Below, piece after piece: positions 20,037 through 30,539 of a stretch of DNA of 49,011 bases (position 1 is its first letter; each line of letters opens with the position of its first letter). The notes beneath the pieces were generated by a model. It did not search any database. It was not told the origin of the DNA and saw only the letters and a program-made list of their open reading frames with translations. The stretch lies in the NCBI GenBank assembly GCA_023807065.1, contig JAJJLU010003584.1, positions 1-49,011 on the forward strand, in the 5' to 3' direction. The position numbers and the translations under genes are program-made. This DNA is from Isotricha intestinalis (Eukaryota > Ciliophora > Litostomatea > Vestibuliferida > Isotrichidae).

Positions 20037-21089
20037 ATGGAGCAAGCACCTAAACCAATTTCAGAAACTAATTTTCCTAAAAAATCTAAAACTTTTTTAC
20101 TTACTTCAGATAAAAATAATAAATTGAATGTAAATATTCAAACAGAATCAAATTTAGAAATTAGAATTGATGCCATTTTTTCAAATCATCAAACAAAGTA
20201 TTCTCAAGTATATTCTTTAAAAACTTTAAAGAATAATAAATATCTTTCTTCACTGGATACCATTGATGAAATTTTCGATGAAATTATAAATAAAATTGAA
20301 TATAAAAATCCAACATTAATTGAAGAAAATAAATCATTAAAATTTATTATTGAAACTGGTCATTCAAAATTTAAAGAAATTATATTTTATTTAAATGAGA
20401 AAGAAAAAAACATTAATGATAAAATTGATGAATTATATTTATATATAAATCAATTTATAGAAAGAGAAAAAATTCAAGATGAAAAAATAAAAAGTTTAGA
20501 AAATAAAATAAAGGAATTAGAAAATGTTAATGATGAATTGAAAAAAGAAATTAAATCATTAAATAAGATCAATGAAGTTGAAAGTATTATATTAAATAAT
20601 AATAAAAACTATATAAATACTCTAAAGAATTGGATTAATCCACAAAAAAATTTTGAACTAAAACTATTATTTAGGATGTCAAGAGATGGAAGTTATTTGA
20701 GTACTTTTCATGCATTATGTGATAATAAAGGTCCAACAATATCTTTATTTTATTTAGATGATGGAACAATTATAGGTGGATATACTCCTTTAGATTGGAA
20801 TACTTTTTCAGGATGGAAAATTGATAATGATACTTTTATCTTTAATTTAAATAAAAATTTAAAATGTATGAAAAAAAGTATTAATTGTGGTTCTATCTTT
20901 TGTCATCCTCAATATGCAGGATTTTATGATACATTTGGATATTATGAAAAATCAAATTATGATATGAAAAAATTATTTTTTCTAAATGGGGATAGTTATT
21001 TTCTAAATGGAAAACAGATTTTAAATTTTAATAAAGAGACAGAATTAACTCCTAAAGAAGTAGAAGTCTTAAGTGTTATTGCATTATAA
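20037..21089 (+). CDS. TLDc-domain protein with coiled coil (350 aa)
   Basis: The C-terminal part (about residues 196-350) is a TLDc domain, the fold of OXR1/NCOA7/TBC1D24 relatives. Visible are LKLLFRMSRDGSYLSTFH, the glycine turn GGYTPLDWNTFSGW, DTFIFNLN and a closing LNGKQILNFNKETELTPKEVEVL, near the usual TLDc end. Residues 120-190 form a Lys/Glu/Leu coiled coil. The first 110 residues are an alpha/beta region (FLLTSDKNNKLNVN...) that I have seen paired with TLDc in protists but cannot name. TLDc proteins act in oxidative-stress resistance and bind the V-ATPase; the canonical C-terminal EVxxFE is changed to EVEVLSVIAL. No signal peptide is present. Confidence 0.87.
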   Translation: MEQAPKPISETNFPKKSKTFLLTSDKNNKLNVNIQTESNLEIRIDAIFSNHQTKYSQVYSLKTLKNNKYLSSLDTIDEIFDEIINKIEYKNPTLIEENKSLKFIIETGHSKFKEIIFYLNEKEKNINDKIDELYLYINQFIEREKIQDEKIKSLENKIKELENVNDELKKEIKSLNKINEVESIILNNNKNYINTLKNWINPQKNFELKLLFRMSRDGSYLSTFHALCDNKGPTISLFYLDDGTIIGGYTPLDWNTFSGWKIDNDTFIFNLNKNLKCMKKSINCGSIFCHPQYAGFYDTFGYYEKSNYDMKKLFFLNGDSYFLNGKQILNFNKETELTPKEVEVLSVIAL

Positions 21090-21690
21090 AACAGTTTTGA
21101 AAGAAAACATTATTTAAAAGAATAACATTAAACACATTAGCAATATCATTTTTTTTAAAGATAATCTTAATTTAATTTCTCTTAAATTATCATTCGAAAG
21201 AATAATCACTTTTTTTATGAATTAAAAAATCTATAATTCATGAAGATAAAATCGTTTATTTAATAAAATGATAATAGGATTTTAAACTAAAAAGAATAAA
21301 TTTTTTGGATTTTTCATTATGATTATAACAATATAGTGAATTAATTGTAATATGAGTTTCTAAATTTGTTTCATTTAATTTTGGAGAATAAATTTCATAT
21401 TATATAAGTTTATATAATTATTATATACTAATTCATCAATATTCTCATATCACAATTCTTAAAGTTATTCGATTATATAATTTTCTCATTCATTGTTGTC
21501 GCAAAAAAAGTTGGTAAAAGATTATGAAAATTGGGCAATTTGATTATCATATCTTTTTCATTATATATAATAATAATATTCACACAATAAATGAAGAAGA
21601 ATATTTATGAAAACAATAAATTTAATTTAGAGATTTAAAATATTATATCAAATAAAAATAAAACAATTTTAAACAATAAAATCAGAGAAG
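21090..21690. other. gene-free AT-rich stretch
   Basis: About 600 bases downstream of the TLDc gene. I translated parts of both strands and found no coherent protein-like run, RNA gene or repeat. Confidence 0.45.
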
Positions 21691-21807
21691 ATGATTAAAA
21701 TTGCTAATTATATTTATATTTTAGTTTTAATAATTACATCTAATATTATTGTATTTACTCTTTGGAATCATCAAAGTGAATTGAGTGATTCATTAAAATT
21801 AAAATGA
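21691..21807 (+). pseudogene. short hydrophobic reading frame, probably the 5' end of a decayed secretory gene
   Basis: A 38-codon frame begins MIKIANYIYILVLIITSNII, a plausible signal peptide or membrane anchor, and continues WNHQSELSDSLKLK to a TGA. Reading through the TGA gives NKEDLFLVNLKA before the next stop, so protein-like sequence extends past the stop. That pattern suggests a broken gene rather than a short real one. No family is identifiable. Confidence 0.25.
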
Positions 21808-22029
21808 AATAAAGAAGATCTTTTCCTTGTAAATTTAAAAGCATAATTTACAATCTTTTAAACTTAACATTACATAAAATAAAGGATTTTAAATAAATAA
21901 AAATCAAAACATAATTCTAATTGAGAGATTCATTTTGTTATAAAAAGATATATAAAAAATATTATCTTTTTTAAAACATTAATAAAATTATTAAATGATA
22001 TTTTAAAAACACCAAATTTTAATTATTTT

Positions 22030-22330
22030 TTCGTATCTATATAATGTAATATCCTCATTTTTTAATAAAACAAAATCTGATATATATTCATCATGATTTT
22101 TTGACCAAATATAAAGTAATTAATTCTATAAATTAAAATATCTCTTCTTTCATTTCCAGTTAAAAAAATAACTTTTTTTTTACTTAAAGTTATTCCAAAA
22201 AATTTATTTGAATATTCAATTTCTTTAATACTTATTTTTTGATATTGAAATAATATTCAATGAATAAATTTAATATTTGAAAAACTTTAATCTATTCCTT
22301 CAACAAAAATATATATCTTCATTAATTTTA
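22030..22330 (-). pseudogene. decayed coding sequence, possible beta-propeller
   Basis: One minus-strand frame gives a long protein-like run broken by single stops: FVEGID, TAA, SFSNIKFIH, TGA, ILFQYQKISIKEIEYSNKFF, then GITLSKKKVIFLTGNERRD and ILIYRIN. A second frame continues SDFVLLKNEDITLYRYEK. The strand-turn-strand rhythm (GITLSKKKVIFLTG...DILIYRI) resembles kelch or WD repeats, and an intact WD40 gene lies just downstream on the other strand, but direct homology to it is not evident. Stops fall where Gln or Trp would fit. Confidence 0.35.
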
Positions 22331-22610
22331 CCTAATAAATTAATTCTACCACAATTAGTTTCTTAATTACAAAACTTAATTCCATTAATTACATTAATTA
22401 TTCTCATATAATTAATAATAATATTGAAGTAATTTATTAGGAATTGTTTGATTTTTAATATTTAATTATCTAGTATTTCCTTTCATTATTCATTTTTATT
22501 AATCATTAATTAATTCAAATTAATTTATTATTGAATGAATTATTTTAAATTTTTTTAATTATGATTTGATTGTTATTATTTTCAGGAAAGATAAATATAT
22601 AAAATAATAA
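22331..22610. other. AT-rich upstream region of the WD40 gene
   Basis: No intact gene. Weak minus-strand protein-like remnants continue to about 22,400 from the relic below it. The last 100 bases are presumably the promoter and leader of the WD40 gene. Confidence 0.35.
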
Positions 22611-23750
22611 ATGTTAGAAAATATAAATAAAGAAGAAATAATAGAAAAAATAATCAAAGAAATTCAAATATTAAAATTAAAAAACGAGAAATTAGAAGAA
22701 AGAGTTGAATCACTGGAAAAAGAAAATAATATAAAAAAACAAATAATTAAAAAAGAAGAAGATTTAGATTGTAAAGAAAAAATGAATGATTTCGAAGGAA
22801 GAATTAAAACATTAGAAAAATTATATTTTGGTTCAAATTTAAGAAATATTAAAACAAAAAAAGTACATAAAACACAAATTAATTATATAACATCATTTCC
22901 TTTATCTGGAAATATTATATCAGTTTCAAATGATTTATCCATTAATATTTATAATAAGAATTTAGAATATATACAAACAATAAAAAATGCACATTCACGT
23001 AACATAACATTTATAGATATTAAAGATGAAAATAATTTTATATCATGTTCATTTGATAAAACCATTAAAACTTGGATAAAAAAAGAAAATATATTTCAAT
23101 TAAATCATACAATTAATAATGCTCATAAAAATTTTATTTACAAAGTAATATATGCTTTAAATAATAATTTAATTTCATGTTCAGCGGATAAAACAATTAA
23201 AATATGGTCATATTATAATAATAATTATCAATGTATAACAATATTAAATCATTTAGATGAAGTTAAATCTTTTTTATTATTAGAAGATAAAAAAATATTA
23301 ATAACTTCAGGATGGGATAAAACAATATTTTGGAATATAAATAATTATAATATATTATTTATTGAAGAAAATGCGCGTTGTTCTTCAGTAAATGCTTTAA
23401 AAAGAATAGATAATGATAAAATTATTGTTGGCGGAGAAAGTAATGGATTAATTCAAATTATATCAATTAAAGAAAAGGAAATTGTAAATAAAATTGAAAA
23501 TGGATTTGAATGTTGGGGAATATGTATTATTAAAGATAAAGATGTTATATTAATTGGAGGTAGGAGTAATATTATTAAAATTTATTCTTGTGATAATTAT
23601 AATTGTATTAAAATTATTAAAGATGCTCATGGATTAATTAATTTTCATAATACAGGATTTGGTTCTTATATTTATGGATTTTTAGAACTTAAAGATGGGA
23701 TGATTTTATCTTATTCTAATGCAGATACTATAAAATTTTGGATATTCTAA
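22611..23750 (+). CDS. WD40 beta-propeller protein with N-terminal coiled coil (379 aa)
   Basis: Residues 1-70 are a Lys/Glu/Leu coiled coil (KLKNEKLEERVESLEKENNI). From about residue 85 to the C-terminus run about seven WD40 blades. The clearest are FISCSFDKTIKTWI, LISCSADKTIKIWS, ILITSGWDKTIFWN and the closing ILSYSNADTIKFWIF; several blades begin with an AH dipeptide (NAHSRNITFI, NAHKNFIYKV). No catalytic or membrane domain is present, so the product is probably an oligomeric scaffold. Nothing in the context points to a specific complex. Codon use and composition match neighbouring eukaryotic genes. Confidence 0.9.
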   Translation: MLENINKEEIIEKIIKEIQILKLKNEKLEERVESLEKENNIKKQIIKKEEDLDCKEKMNDFEGRIKTLEKLYFGSNLRNIKTKKVHKTQINYITSFPLSGNIISVSNDLSINIYNKNLEYIQTIKNAHSRNITFIDIKDENNFISCSFDKTIKTWIKKENIFQLNHTINNAHKNFIYKVIYALNNNLISCSADKTIKIWSYYNNNYQCITILNHLDEVKSFLLLEDKKILITSGWDKTIFWNINNYNILFIEENARCSSVNALKRIDNDKIIVGGESNGLIQIISIKEKEIVNKIENGFECWGICIIKDKDVILIGGRSNIIKIYSCDNYNCIKIIKDAHGLINFHNTGFGSYIYGFLELKDGMILSYSNADTIKFWIF

Positions 23751-24126
23751 TTTTGTGAATTTGTCTTGTTTTTTTTTTGTAAATAATCCAAACAATTTTT
23801 TTTGTGTATTTTTAACAAATATTATAATAAGATTTTTTCTTTTGTTTTTATTTTTTGAAGTTTTGATTTAATTAATTATGATTAAAATAAGGATTTTAAA
23901 TTAGGAAAAAATAAATTATTTATTTTAAGAAATATTTGTATTTAAAAACATAAATATATGAATAAATATATGATTAAATCACTATAAATAATTTAATTTA
24001 GTTATATTCTATTAAACCTTTTACTAAATTATTTTCTTAGAAAAGATAGTTAATTTCTTTTATGAAATTAAGATATCTGTAAAATCTATATTTAAAAATA
24101 TTTTTTTTATTATATTAATTTTATAA
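23751..24126. other. intergenic space, nothing recognised
   Basis: 376 bases between the WD40 and EF-hand genes, T-rich just after the WD40 stop and A/T-rich throughout. No coding relic, RNA gene or repeat is seen. Confidence 0.5.
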
Positions 24127-24393
24127 ATGGAAATTGATCAAGAAAAAGTGAAGCAATTATTTATGAAATATGATACAAATAAGAATCAAACTTTAGAAAA
24201 AAATGAATTTATTAAAGGTTTTAAAGAATTATTAAGTGAATTAGGAGAAAATTTTCCAGAAAAAAAGAATGAGCAAGTGGCATTAGAAGGAATAGCTCAA
24301 TTTGATTTAAATGGTAATGGTTGTATTGAATATGACGAATTTGAAAAATTAATACAATTTTTAGTAGAAGAAAAAGGTTATGTATTAAAATAA
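24127..24393 (+). CDS. small two-EF-hand calcium-binding protein (88 aa)
   Basis: A compact calcium-binding protein with two EF-hands. Loop 1 is DTNKNQTLEKNE (residues 16-27) and loop 2 is DLNGNGCIEYDE (59-70). Both keep Asp at position 1 and Glu at position 12; the loop-1 position-6 Gly is Gln, so its affinity may be lower. Helices flank each loop (VKQLFMKY, FIKGFKELL, FEKLIQFLV). There is no myristoylation or membrane signal. The size suits a single-lobe calcium sensor like a half-calmodulin. It is convergent with the Rab-like gene, with 180 bases between stops. Confidence 0.88.
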   Translation: MEIDQEKVKQLFMKYDTNKNQTLEKNEFIKGFKELLSELGENFPEKKNEQVALEGIAQFDLNGNGCIEYDEFEKLIQFLVEEKGYVLK

Positions 24394-24573
24394 AATAATA
24401 TATTTTGTATATTATTTATATAAATTAAAATTAATAATAAAAAGATATTCACATATTATTCATTTAATATAAAATAAAAATAATTGAATAAAAATATTAT
24501 ATTTTCTATTTACCAAAATTAAATAAAAAAAAAGTAAATAACTTAAAAAAATTAAAAAAAAAATATTAAACAT

Positions 24574-25191
24574 CTAACCATTTTTTTTATTTCCTGAACA
24601 GCATCTATCTTTTTTTTTTTTTATATTATTTCCAATAACAATATTATTTGAATTATTATTATCATCATCAGATTTATAATTAGTAATATATTTAGAAGCC
24701 ATATCTTCAATTAAAGAATTAATAGCTTCATAATTTTTAGCAGTAGTTTCCTTAAAAAATGCTCCAATTTCTTTAGCAAATTCTTCAGCCTCTTCAACTT
24801 TAACTTCTTCTTCTTCATATAAATCAGATTTATTTGCAGCAATACCAAAAATAATATTTTTTCCAACTGCACTTGTTACATATGAATACCAAAAATTTTT
24901 TAATTCTTCAAATGATTTTTTATTAGTTATATCATATACTAAAAGCGCCATTTTTGAATTTTTAACAAATAATTGATTTACTGTTCTAAATTGCTCTTGA
25001 CCACATGTGTCCCATAATTGCAAAGATATATTCCCATTTGGTAATTCTAATTTCTTTATCATTGTATCATATCCTATTGTTGATACTTTTTCTTCTTGAA
25101 ATAAGTGATCAATGTATTGACGAAGTAAACTTGTTTTTCCCACATTTGTTTCTCCTACTAATATTAATTTTGCTTCTATTTCTTGAGACAT
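24574..25191 (-). CDS. Rab-family small GTPase (205 aa)
   Basis: Ras-superfamily GTPase closest to Rab. G1 is GETNVGKTS (residues 12-20), the switch I region is STIGYDT, G3 is WDTCGQE, G4 NKSD and G5 ETTAK. Rab-type GVDF is replaced by GYDT, and the usual Ala in WDTAGQE is Cys; the catalytic Gln is kept. The C-terminus has a basic stretch and a Cys pair (KKKKDRCCSGNKKNG), but the pair is followed by eight residues, so standard CC or CxC prenylation at the end would not work as read. It is either a non-prenylated Rab-like GTPase or has an unusual tail. It would act in membrane traffic. Stop is TAG. Confidence 0.92.
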   Translation of the reverse strand: MSQEIEAKLILVGETNVGKTSLLRQYIDHLFQEEKVSTIGYDTMIKKLELPNGNISLQLWDTCGQEQFRTVNQLFVKNSKMALLVYDITNKKSFEELKNFWYSYVTSAVGKNIIFGIAANKSDLYEEEEVKVEEAEEFAKEIGAFFKETTAKNYEAINSLIEDMASKYITNYKSDDDNNNSNNIVIGNNIKKKKDRCCSGNKKNG

Positions 25192-25292
25192 TTTTTTTTA
25201 TTTATGTTTATTTTTTTTTTTTTTAAAAAAAAAGGAGTTTTTTTATCATATAATAAATCATTTTTACTTTTTTTAAATAATCAATAATTAAT

Positions 25293-28200
25293 TTAATTGT
25301 TTAATGAGTTTTCACAATTTTTTCTATATTCACTTTCACTAATATTTATTAAATCTTTATGAGATAAATTAATTAAATTATTAATGATTTTTTTTAAACT
25401 ATCTAATAATCTATTATTTTGACTAATTTCTTTATCCAAAAATAAATCCATATAAGTAATATTACTCATCATTCTATGAGGTTTAGCTTTAATAATAGCA
25501 TAAATAAAAACTAAAGTAGATTTTTTTTCTTCATTATTTCTATGTCCTTCATTGAAAGTAATAGTTTCAATAATATAATTATTTAATTTATTAAAGAATT
25601 CCATTTTTTTTCTTGGAACTCTTTCACTATCAACTAATTTAATAAAGTTAATTATATCAGTAAAGAAATTTTCATGGATTAAATAATTTTCTTTTATTAT
25701 ATGATGAGGTTGAACCCAAGAAAGAACAACACATTTATGAAAAACTTTAAAATCATTTAAATTTAATTCTAAAGGATAAATCTTATCATATAGTTTTTCA
25801 AAAATTAAATCATTTATTTTACTAAATAATCTTTTTCTATATTCATTTAATTCATTATTTTTATCTTTTCTTTCTTGATTTTTTAATTCAATTTCATTAA
25901 AAAATTTTATTATTGTTTCAGTATATGTCATTAAATGATTTATTTTATCTTGTGAAATTGAGTATTTATCATTTTTCATTATTTCATTTAAACAATCTTG
26001 TATTTTATTCTTTTTTTCATTCTCTTTTTTAATATTTGGATTTATTAAATTATCTTTTAATAATGAAATAATTTCTCTATCATCTATTTGAATATAATTT
26101 TTATAATTAGATATTTTATTTTCGAAAACCTTTTTTATTTTTAAGATTTGTTCAGGAACTTTCATTTCTTGAATTATTTGAAAATAATCATCATCTTCTT
26201 GAAGCAATTCTTTATTAATTTGAGGGAATTTTTCAATAAAAGAATTAAAATCTTTTGTACATTCTAATTTTTTATGAGAAATTATTGTTTTATCTTCAGG
26301 TAATTTTTTTTCATAAATATGAAATATTCTTTTATTAATATTAATTTCAAAAGCTAATTTCTCATCAAAGCTATTAGAAATTTTAACTAATTCTTTATTC
26401 ATTTCTATTTCCATTAAACTTTTTTCAATATATTTATAACTGCTTTTTATTTTTTCTAAATTTTTCATATCATTTATAATTTCAGTACAAATTGTAGTTG
26501 AGTTATCAAGTTCATTTATTGATTCTATTAATTTATCTTTTAATTCTAATAAAATATCTTCTATTTTTATATTATTTTCATTAATTTTTTCCAATAAAGC
26601 AATTAATGTTTGTGCATACCAATAAGGTTTTATATTTTCTAAAGAAATTGTTGTTTTTAAAAAGTTCACTGATTCATTTAATAAACTTAAAAAATCTCTA
26701 TTTTCTGAATTTATATTTGAAATATGTTTATCATAATATAATACTATACTTAAATAATTTTCAAAATCAATAATTAAATTACTAATATTAGATTCTTTTA
26801 TTTTAGTATCTGTTGTATAAAATATTAATTTATCTTTATTTTCAATAGCATTTTTTCTTTTTTCAAAATCTTTTCTATATATTTCTCTTTGATATAATAA
26901 ATAATTTTTTTCACCTTTTTTATCACATTTTTCTTTAATTTCATTCATAATATCTTCAATTTTAATATATTTATTAATATAGGTAACTATTCTTTTTCTT
27001 GTTTCCATGAAAAAAGATTGAGAATCATTATTATAATTCTTAATATAATTTTGATTTAATTCTAAAGGATCTTTCATATCATTATAAACTTGAATCAATA
27101 CATTTACAATATCTAAATAATCATTAACAGTTAAACAAAAATTAAAATATCTAAAATGTTTATCAGGATTTTCTTGGAAATAATCATAAAAATAATTATC
27201 AATTGGAATTTCACCAGAGGTTAATTTTTCTATATAAGGTGAAAAAGTAAAATTAGTTAATTTCCCAAAAAATTCATAATAAATAGGCATAATTTCTTTA
27301 ATTAATAACCAATTGAAAGGAATATAATGAATTGAGTTTTTTGTATTAAACATTTCACCTCTTATAATATTATTCATTATTTTAGTTATTTCACTAATTT
27401 TACTATTTAATTGAGAATCAAAAATACAATCAATATAAACTTCAAGATCAAATGCTTTTATATATTGAGTAAATATAGTAAAAAAAAATTTAGCTACATA
27501 TTTATAAATGTCTATTGTTGAAGCTTGTGGAAATTTTTGTATTACAATTATTTTTATCATTTTACAAACACATCTTATTATATGAGGAATTGCTTGAGCA
27601 TTATTTAATAAATTTTGGAAAATTAAAAGTAAAATACTTCTCGCAGACATAAAACATTTTATATAATAATTAAAAAGCTCTTCACTATTTTCTTCATTAG
27701 TAATTAAATCAATTAAATGAGAAGAAGAATAAAATTGCTTATTTGGATCATTTTCATTTAATTGTTTATTACAAAATTCTTTGATTATTTTATTTTCACA
27801 TTCATTTATATATATTTCAAGATATTTTTTTTCTAAAGATGATAAATAATGTGAAAAAAAAAATAATCTATCTTTTGAATATATTTTTTCTTTTTCTTTT
27901 TCATACATTGATTTAGGGTTATTTTCTTCAGGAGTATTTTTCATAATATTCTTAATTGTATTTATTATAAAAGACCAATTTTCATTTCTTTTTAATCCAA
28001 GTTCAATTATTATTGGTTGTAAAAAATTGTGAAAAAATAATCTAACTTCATATTTCTTTTTAATTGATTGAAGTAAGCATCCACATTTTGTATTTTTTAA
28101 AAATTTATCATATTCAGACAATGAATTAATATTTATAAACTCATCTTTCAATGCTCTATATATTAAAATTAATAATTCATCTTCAACATTATTTAAAGAT

Positions 28201-28602
28201 AATAAATTTTCATAAAAATTATCCATAAATAAATTAGAAAATATAAAAGCAACTTTATCAGTACTTGCATTTTGGTAAATTTTATAAATAATTTCAGGAT
28301 CTTTTCTTAATTCTAATAACAAAAATAATAAATAATCATAAGGCGTTGATTCAGAAGGATTTGTGTTTATCGTTATTTTATAATTTGTTTCTCCTGTTAA
28401 TGAAGTTCTTCTACTTATATAATTATATTTTAATTCATATATTTCGCTTATATTTTTTTTTATTTTATTTATCTCTTTTAAAGAATTTGCAACTGTTAAA
28501 TGAATTAAATAAATTTAATTTACATAATACTCTTTTTGAATTGTCTGTGTTTATTAATTGCTGAAGAGTTTTTAATATTTCAACATTATTTGAATTTTCC
28601 AT
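25293..28602 (-). CDS. RasGAP-domain protein, two exons (1,092 aa)
   Basis: Putative GTPase-activating protein for Ras-like GTPases. Exon 1 (28,524-28,602) encodes MENSNNVEILKTLQQLINTD and a few more residues; after a 31-nt intron (28,493-28,523) exon 2 continues FANSLKEINKIKKN. The frame that opens at 28,322 begins with TTG and is internal. The RasGAP fold spans about residues 95-470: a first helical pair ending FLKNTKCGCLLQSI (157 onward), then LNNAQAIPHIIRCVCKMI and the PxxR-like FPQAST...FFTIF block, as in IQGAP or GAPVD1 relatives. The arginine-finger position (usually F-R-x-N-S) reads FLKNT, so catalysis may be weak or absent. The C-terminal 600 residues are helical and coiled, without IQ or VPS9 motifs I can see. 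Confidence 0.8.
28493..28523 (-). other. 31-nt spliceosomal intron
   Basis: Minus strand GTAAAT...TTTAACAG, phase 1, interrupting the codon T|TT (Phe27). The downstream frame runs open up to a TAA inside the intron, and the upstream 79-base ATG exon joins it in frame after removal. Confidence 0.8.
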
Positions 28603-28646
28603 TTTTATATTTTTATAATTTATTTTTAATTTAAATTTTTTATATG

Positions 28647-30107
28647 TTAATTATTGAAATTATTATTTAATACATTAGCTTTATATTGCATTACTTTTAG
28701 GAAATATTGTTGTCTTGAAAATTTTCTTATATATGAAATAGCTTCTTGAAAAGTAATAATTCCTTTTTCAAATAATTTTTTAAAAGTAGAAATATATTCA
28801 TTTAATGTTAATTCATATGAAGTATACTTTAATTTATTATGATTATATTCATGTACAAAATTATCAATGCAATCTAATGAAATAGGTATTGAAGTTTTTA
28901 TTTTTAAAGTTTCTACTTCTTGATTTAAAGAATTTTCCAATGATTCATATTTAGCAAATATTTCTTGTAATTTTTGTATATTATCATTCAATTTTGAATC
29001 ATTTTTTTCTTTTTCTACTTTTTTATTATTAATAACGTTTGTTAACATATTAATTTCATTTTTTGATGATATTAACTCATTCATTTGAGTATCTATTGTT
29101 TTATTTTCTTTTATTTTCCATAAAATCTCTCTTCTAAGTATATTTTGTAAATCATAATCAGTAAAATAATTATTTAATTTACTTTCATAATTATTTTGAG
29201 AATTATAATATATTGGAGCAGTATTTAAAGAATTTGATTGATTTTGATTATTAATGTTATTATTATTATTATTATTATTAGCATTATTATTATAAATTGG
29301 AGGAGGAACATACATTTTATTTCCATCACCAACATTTTTACCTGAACGTAAATCTTCATATATATTAGATTTTTTAACATTATTATTTTGATAAGAACTA
29401 TTATTATTATTATTATAATTATTATAGTTATTATAATTATTATTAGGTTGATATAAATTATTTTGATTATTATTATAATTATTTGATTGATTATAAAAAG
29501 AAGGAGGATTAGAATAATTAGAATTGTTAACATTAGAACCATATACTTGATTTACTTTATTCTCATATGGATTATTTAATAACATATTTGAATTTAGAGG
29601 ATACATTATTTGGGTAAAATTTATTTTTTTTAATTGTTGAAAATCTAAATTACAATTTCCAACATATGTAGTAATTGTCTTCATATCATTATAACAAGGA
29701 AATGTTTCATTAAAAGAATTTCTTAAACTTGTTAAAATTTCATCTAAATTTCTTATTTGAGAATTCCAACTAGTAAAATAGTTAATGTTAATTCTTAAAT
29801 CTTTTTTATCAACACTAAATTCAAATTCATTATTAATATGTAAATGTGGTGGTTTATTTTCAAAATAAAATTCGGGACCGTTTAAAAGAAATAATTGGGG
29901 ATAATAAACTAAAATATCCACTTTTAATTCTTTATTAAGATAATAAACTGGAATATTATGTCTTCCAATAATAATATCCCCATCAACTCTTTTAGTAAAA
30001 TATAAAATTGAATTTTCTTTTTGAGCATAATTTTTTATGAAAAAATCTAATAAAGTATTTTTATCTTCATTAGGATATAATAAATTTATTGCATATGTAA
30101 TCTCCAT
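28647..30107 (-). CDS. ESCRT-I subunit Vps23/TSG101-like (486 aa)
   Basis: The N-terminal 150 residues are a UEV (catalytically dead E2-like) domain. It has PVYYLNKELKVDILVYYPQL, then FYFENKPPHLHINNEF and a helix ...LTSLRNSFNETFPCY, with no active-site Cys. A flexible Asn/Pro/Tyr-rich linker (about 190-315) follows, then a coiled-coil stalk (about 335-410). The C-terminal steadiness box is LTLNEYISTFKKLFEKGIIT, followed by FQEAISYIRKFSRQQYFLK. This order is diagnostic of TSG101/Vps23, which binds ubiquitinated cargo and PTAP-like motifs during endosomal sorting into multivesicular bodies. It is divergent from the 100-aa gene with only 129 bases between the ATGs. Stop is TAA; no intron is needed. 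Confidence 0.93.
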   Translation of the reverse strand: MEITYAINLLYPNEDKNTLLDFFIKNYAQKENSILYFTKRVDGDIIIGRHNIPVYYLNKELKVDILVYYPQLFLLNGPEFYFENKPPHLHINNEFEFSVDKKDLRININYFTSWNSQIRNLDEILTSLRNSFNETFPCYNDMKTITTYVGNCNLDFQQLKKINFTQIMYPLNSNMLLNNPYENKVNQVYGSNVNNSNYSNPPSFYNQSNNYNNNQNNLYQPNNNYNNYNNYNNNNNSSYQNNNVKKSNIYEDLRSGKNVGDGNKMYVPPPIYNNNANNNNNNNNINNQNQSNSLNTAPIYYNSQNNYESKLNNYFTDYDLQNILRREILWKIKENKTIDTQMNELISSKNEINMLTNVINNKKVEKEKNDSKLNDNIQKLQEIFAKYESLENSLNQEVETLKIKTSIPISLDCIDNFVHEYNHNKLKYTSYELTLNEYISTFKKLFEKGIITFQEAISYIRKFSRQQYFLKVMQYKANVLNNNFNN

Positions 30108-30236
30108 TTTTTATAATGTAATAAATATGATTTTTTAAAAATTAAAATTTTTATTAGATTATTTATAAGATATTTTCTATTTAAATATTTTATTTCATTT
30201 TTTTATTATTTTTTTCTTTATAATATAATAATAATA

Positions 30237-30539
30237 ATGAACACAAAAATATTTTCTCAAATTTATAATCCAGCAAAAAGTAATGAATTAAGATTAGATA
30301 ATAATGATATTGTATTTAGAAGATATACAACCTTTTTGTTTGGAGATAAGGCTTTTAATTTAGATTCAATTGAAGAAAATTTCTTGAAAATTTTAGAAGA
30401 AAAAAACAAAGCTTTAGAACCTTTAGATTATTTAGATGATATTCAATCAAAAATATTAAATGAAGATATTTTCGAAATTAGTTCTGCTTTTAATTCATCA
30501 GCACCAATTTCAAAATCAGATACAATTATTTCTTCTTAA
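30237..30539 (+). CDS. small hypothetical protein (100 aa)
   Basis: Unrecognised. A 100-residue soluble protein beginning MNTKIFSQIYNPAKSNELRL and ending in a Ser/Ile-rich tail. The middle (SIEENFLKILEEKNKALEPL) is a likely helix or short coiled coil. It has no zinc ligands, signal peptide or membrane segment. Its composition is protein-like, the ATG is in a typical A/T leader, and it stands back to back with the Vps23 gene, all of which supports a real gene. Co-regulation with the ESCRT gene is possible but only inferred from spacing. Confidence 0.65.
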   Translation: MNTKIFSQIYNPAKSNELRLDNNDIVFRRYTTFLFGDKAFNLDSIEENFLKILEEKNKALEPLDYLDDIQSKILNEDIFEISSAFNSSAPISKSDTIISS

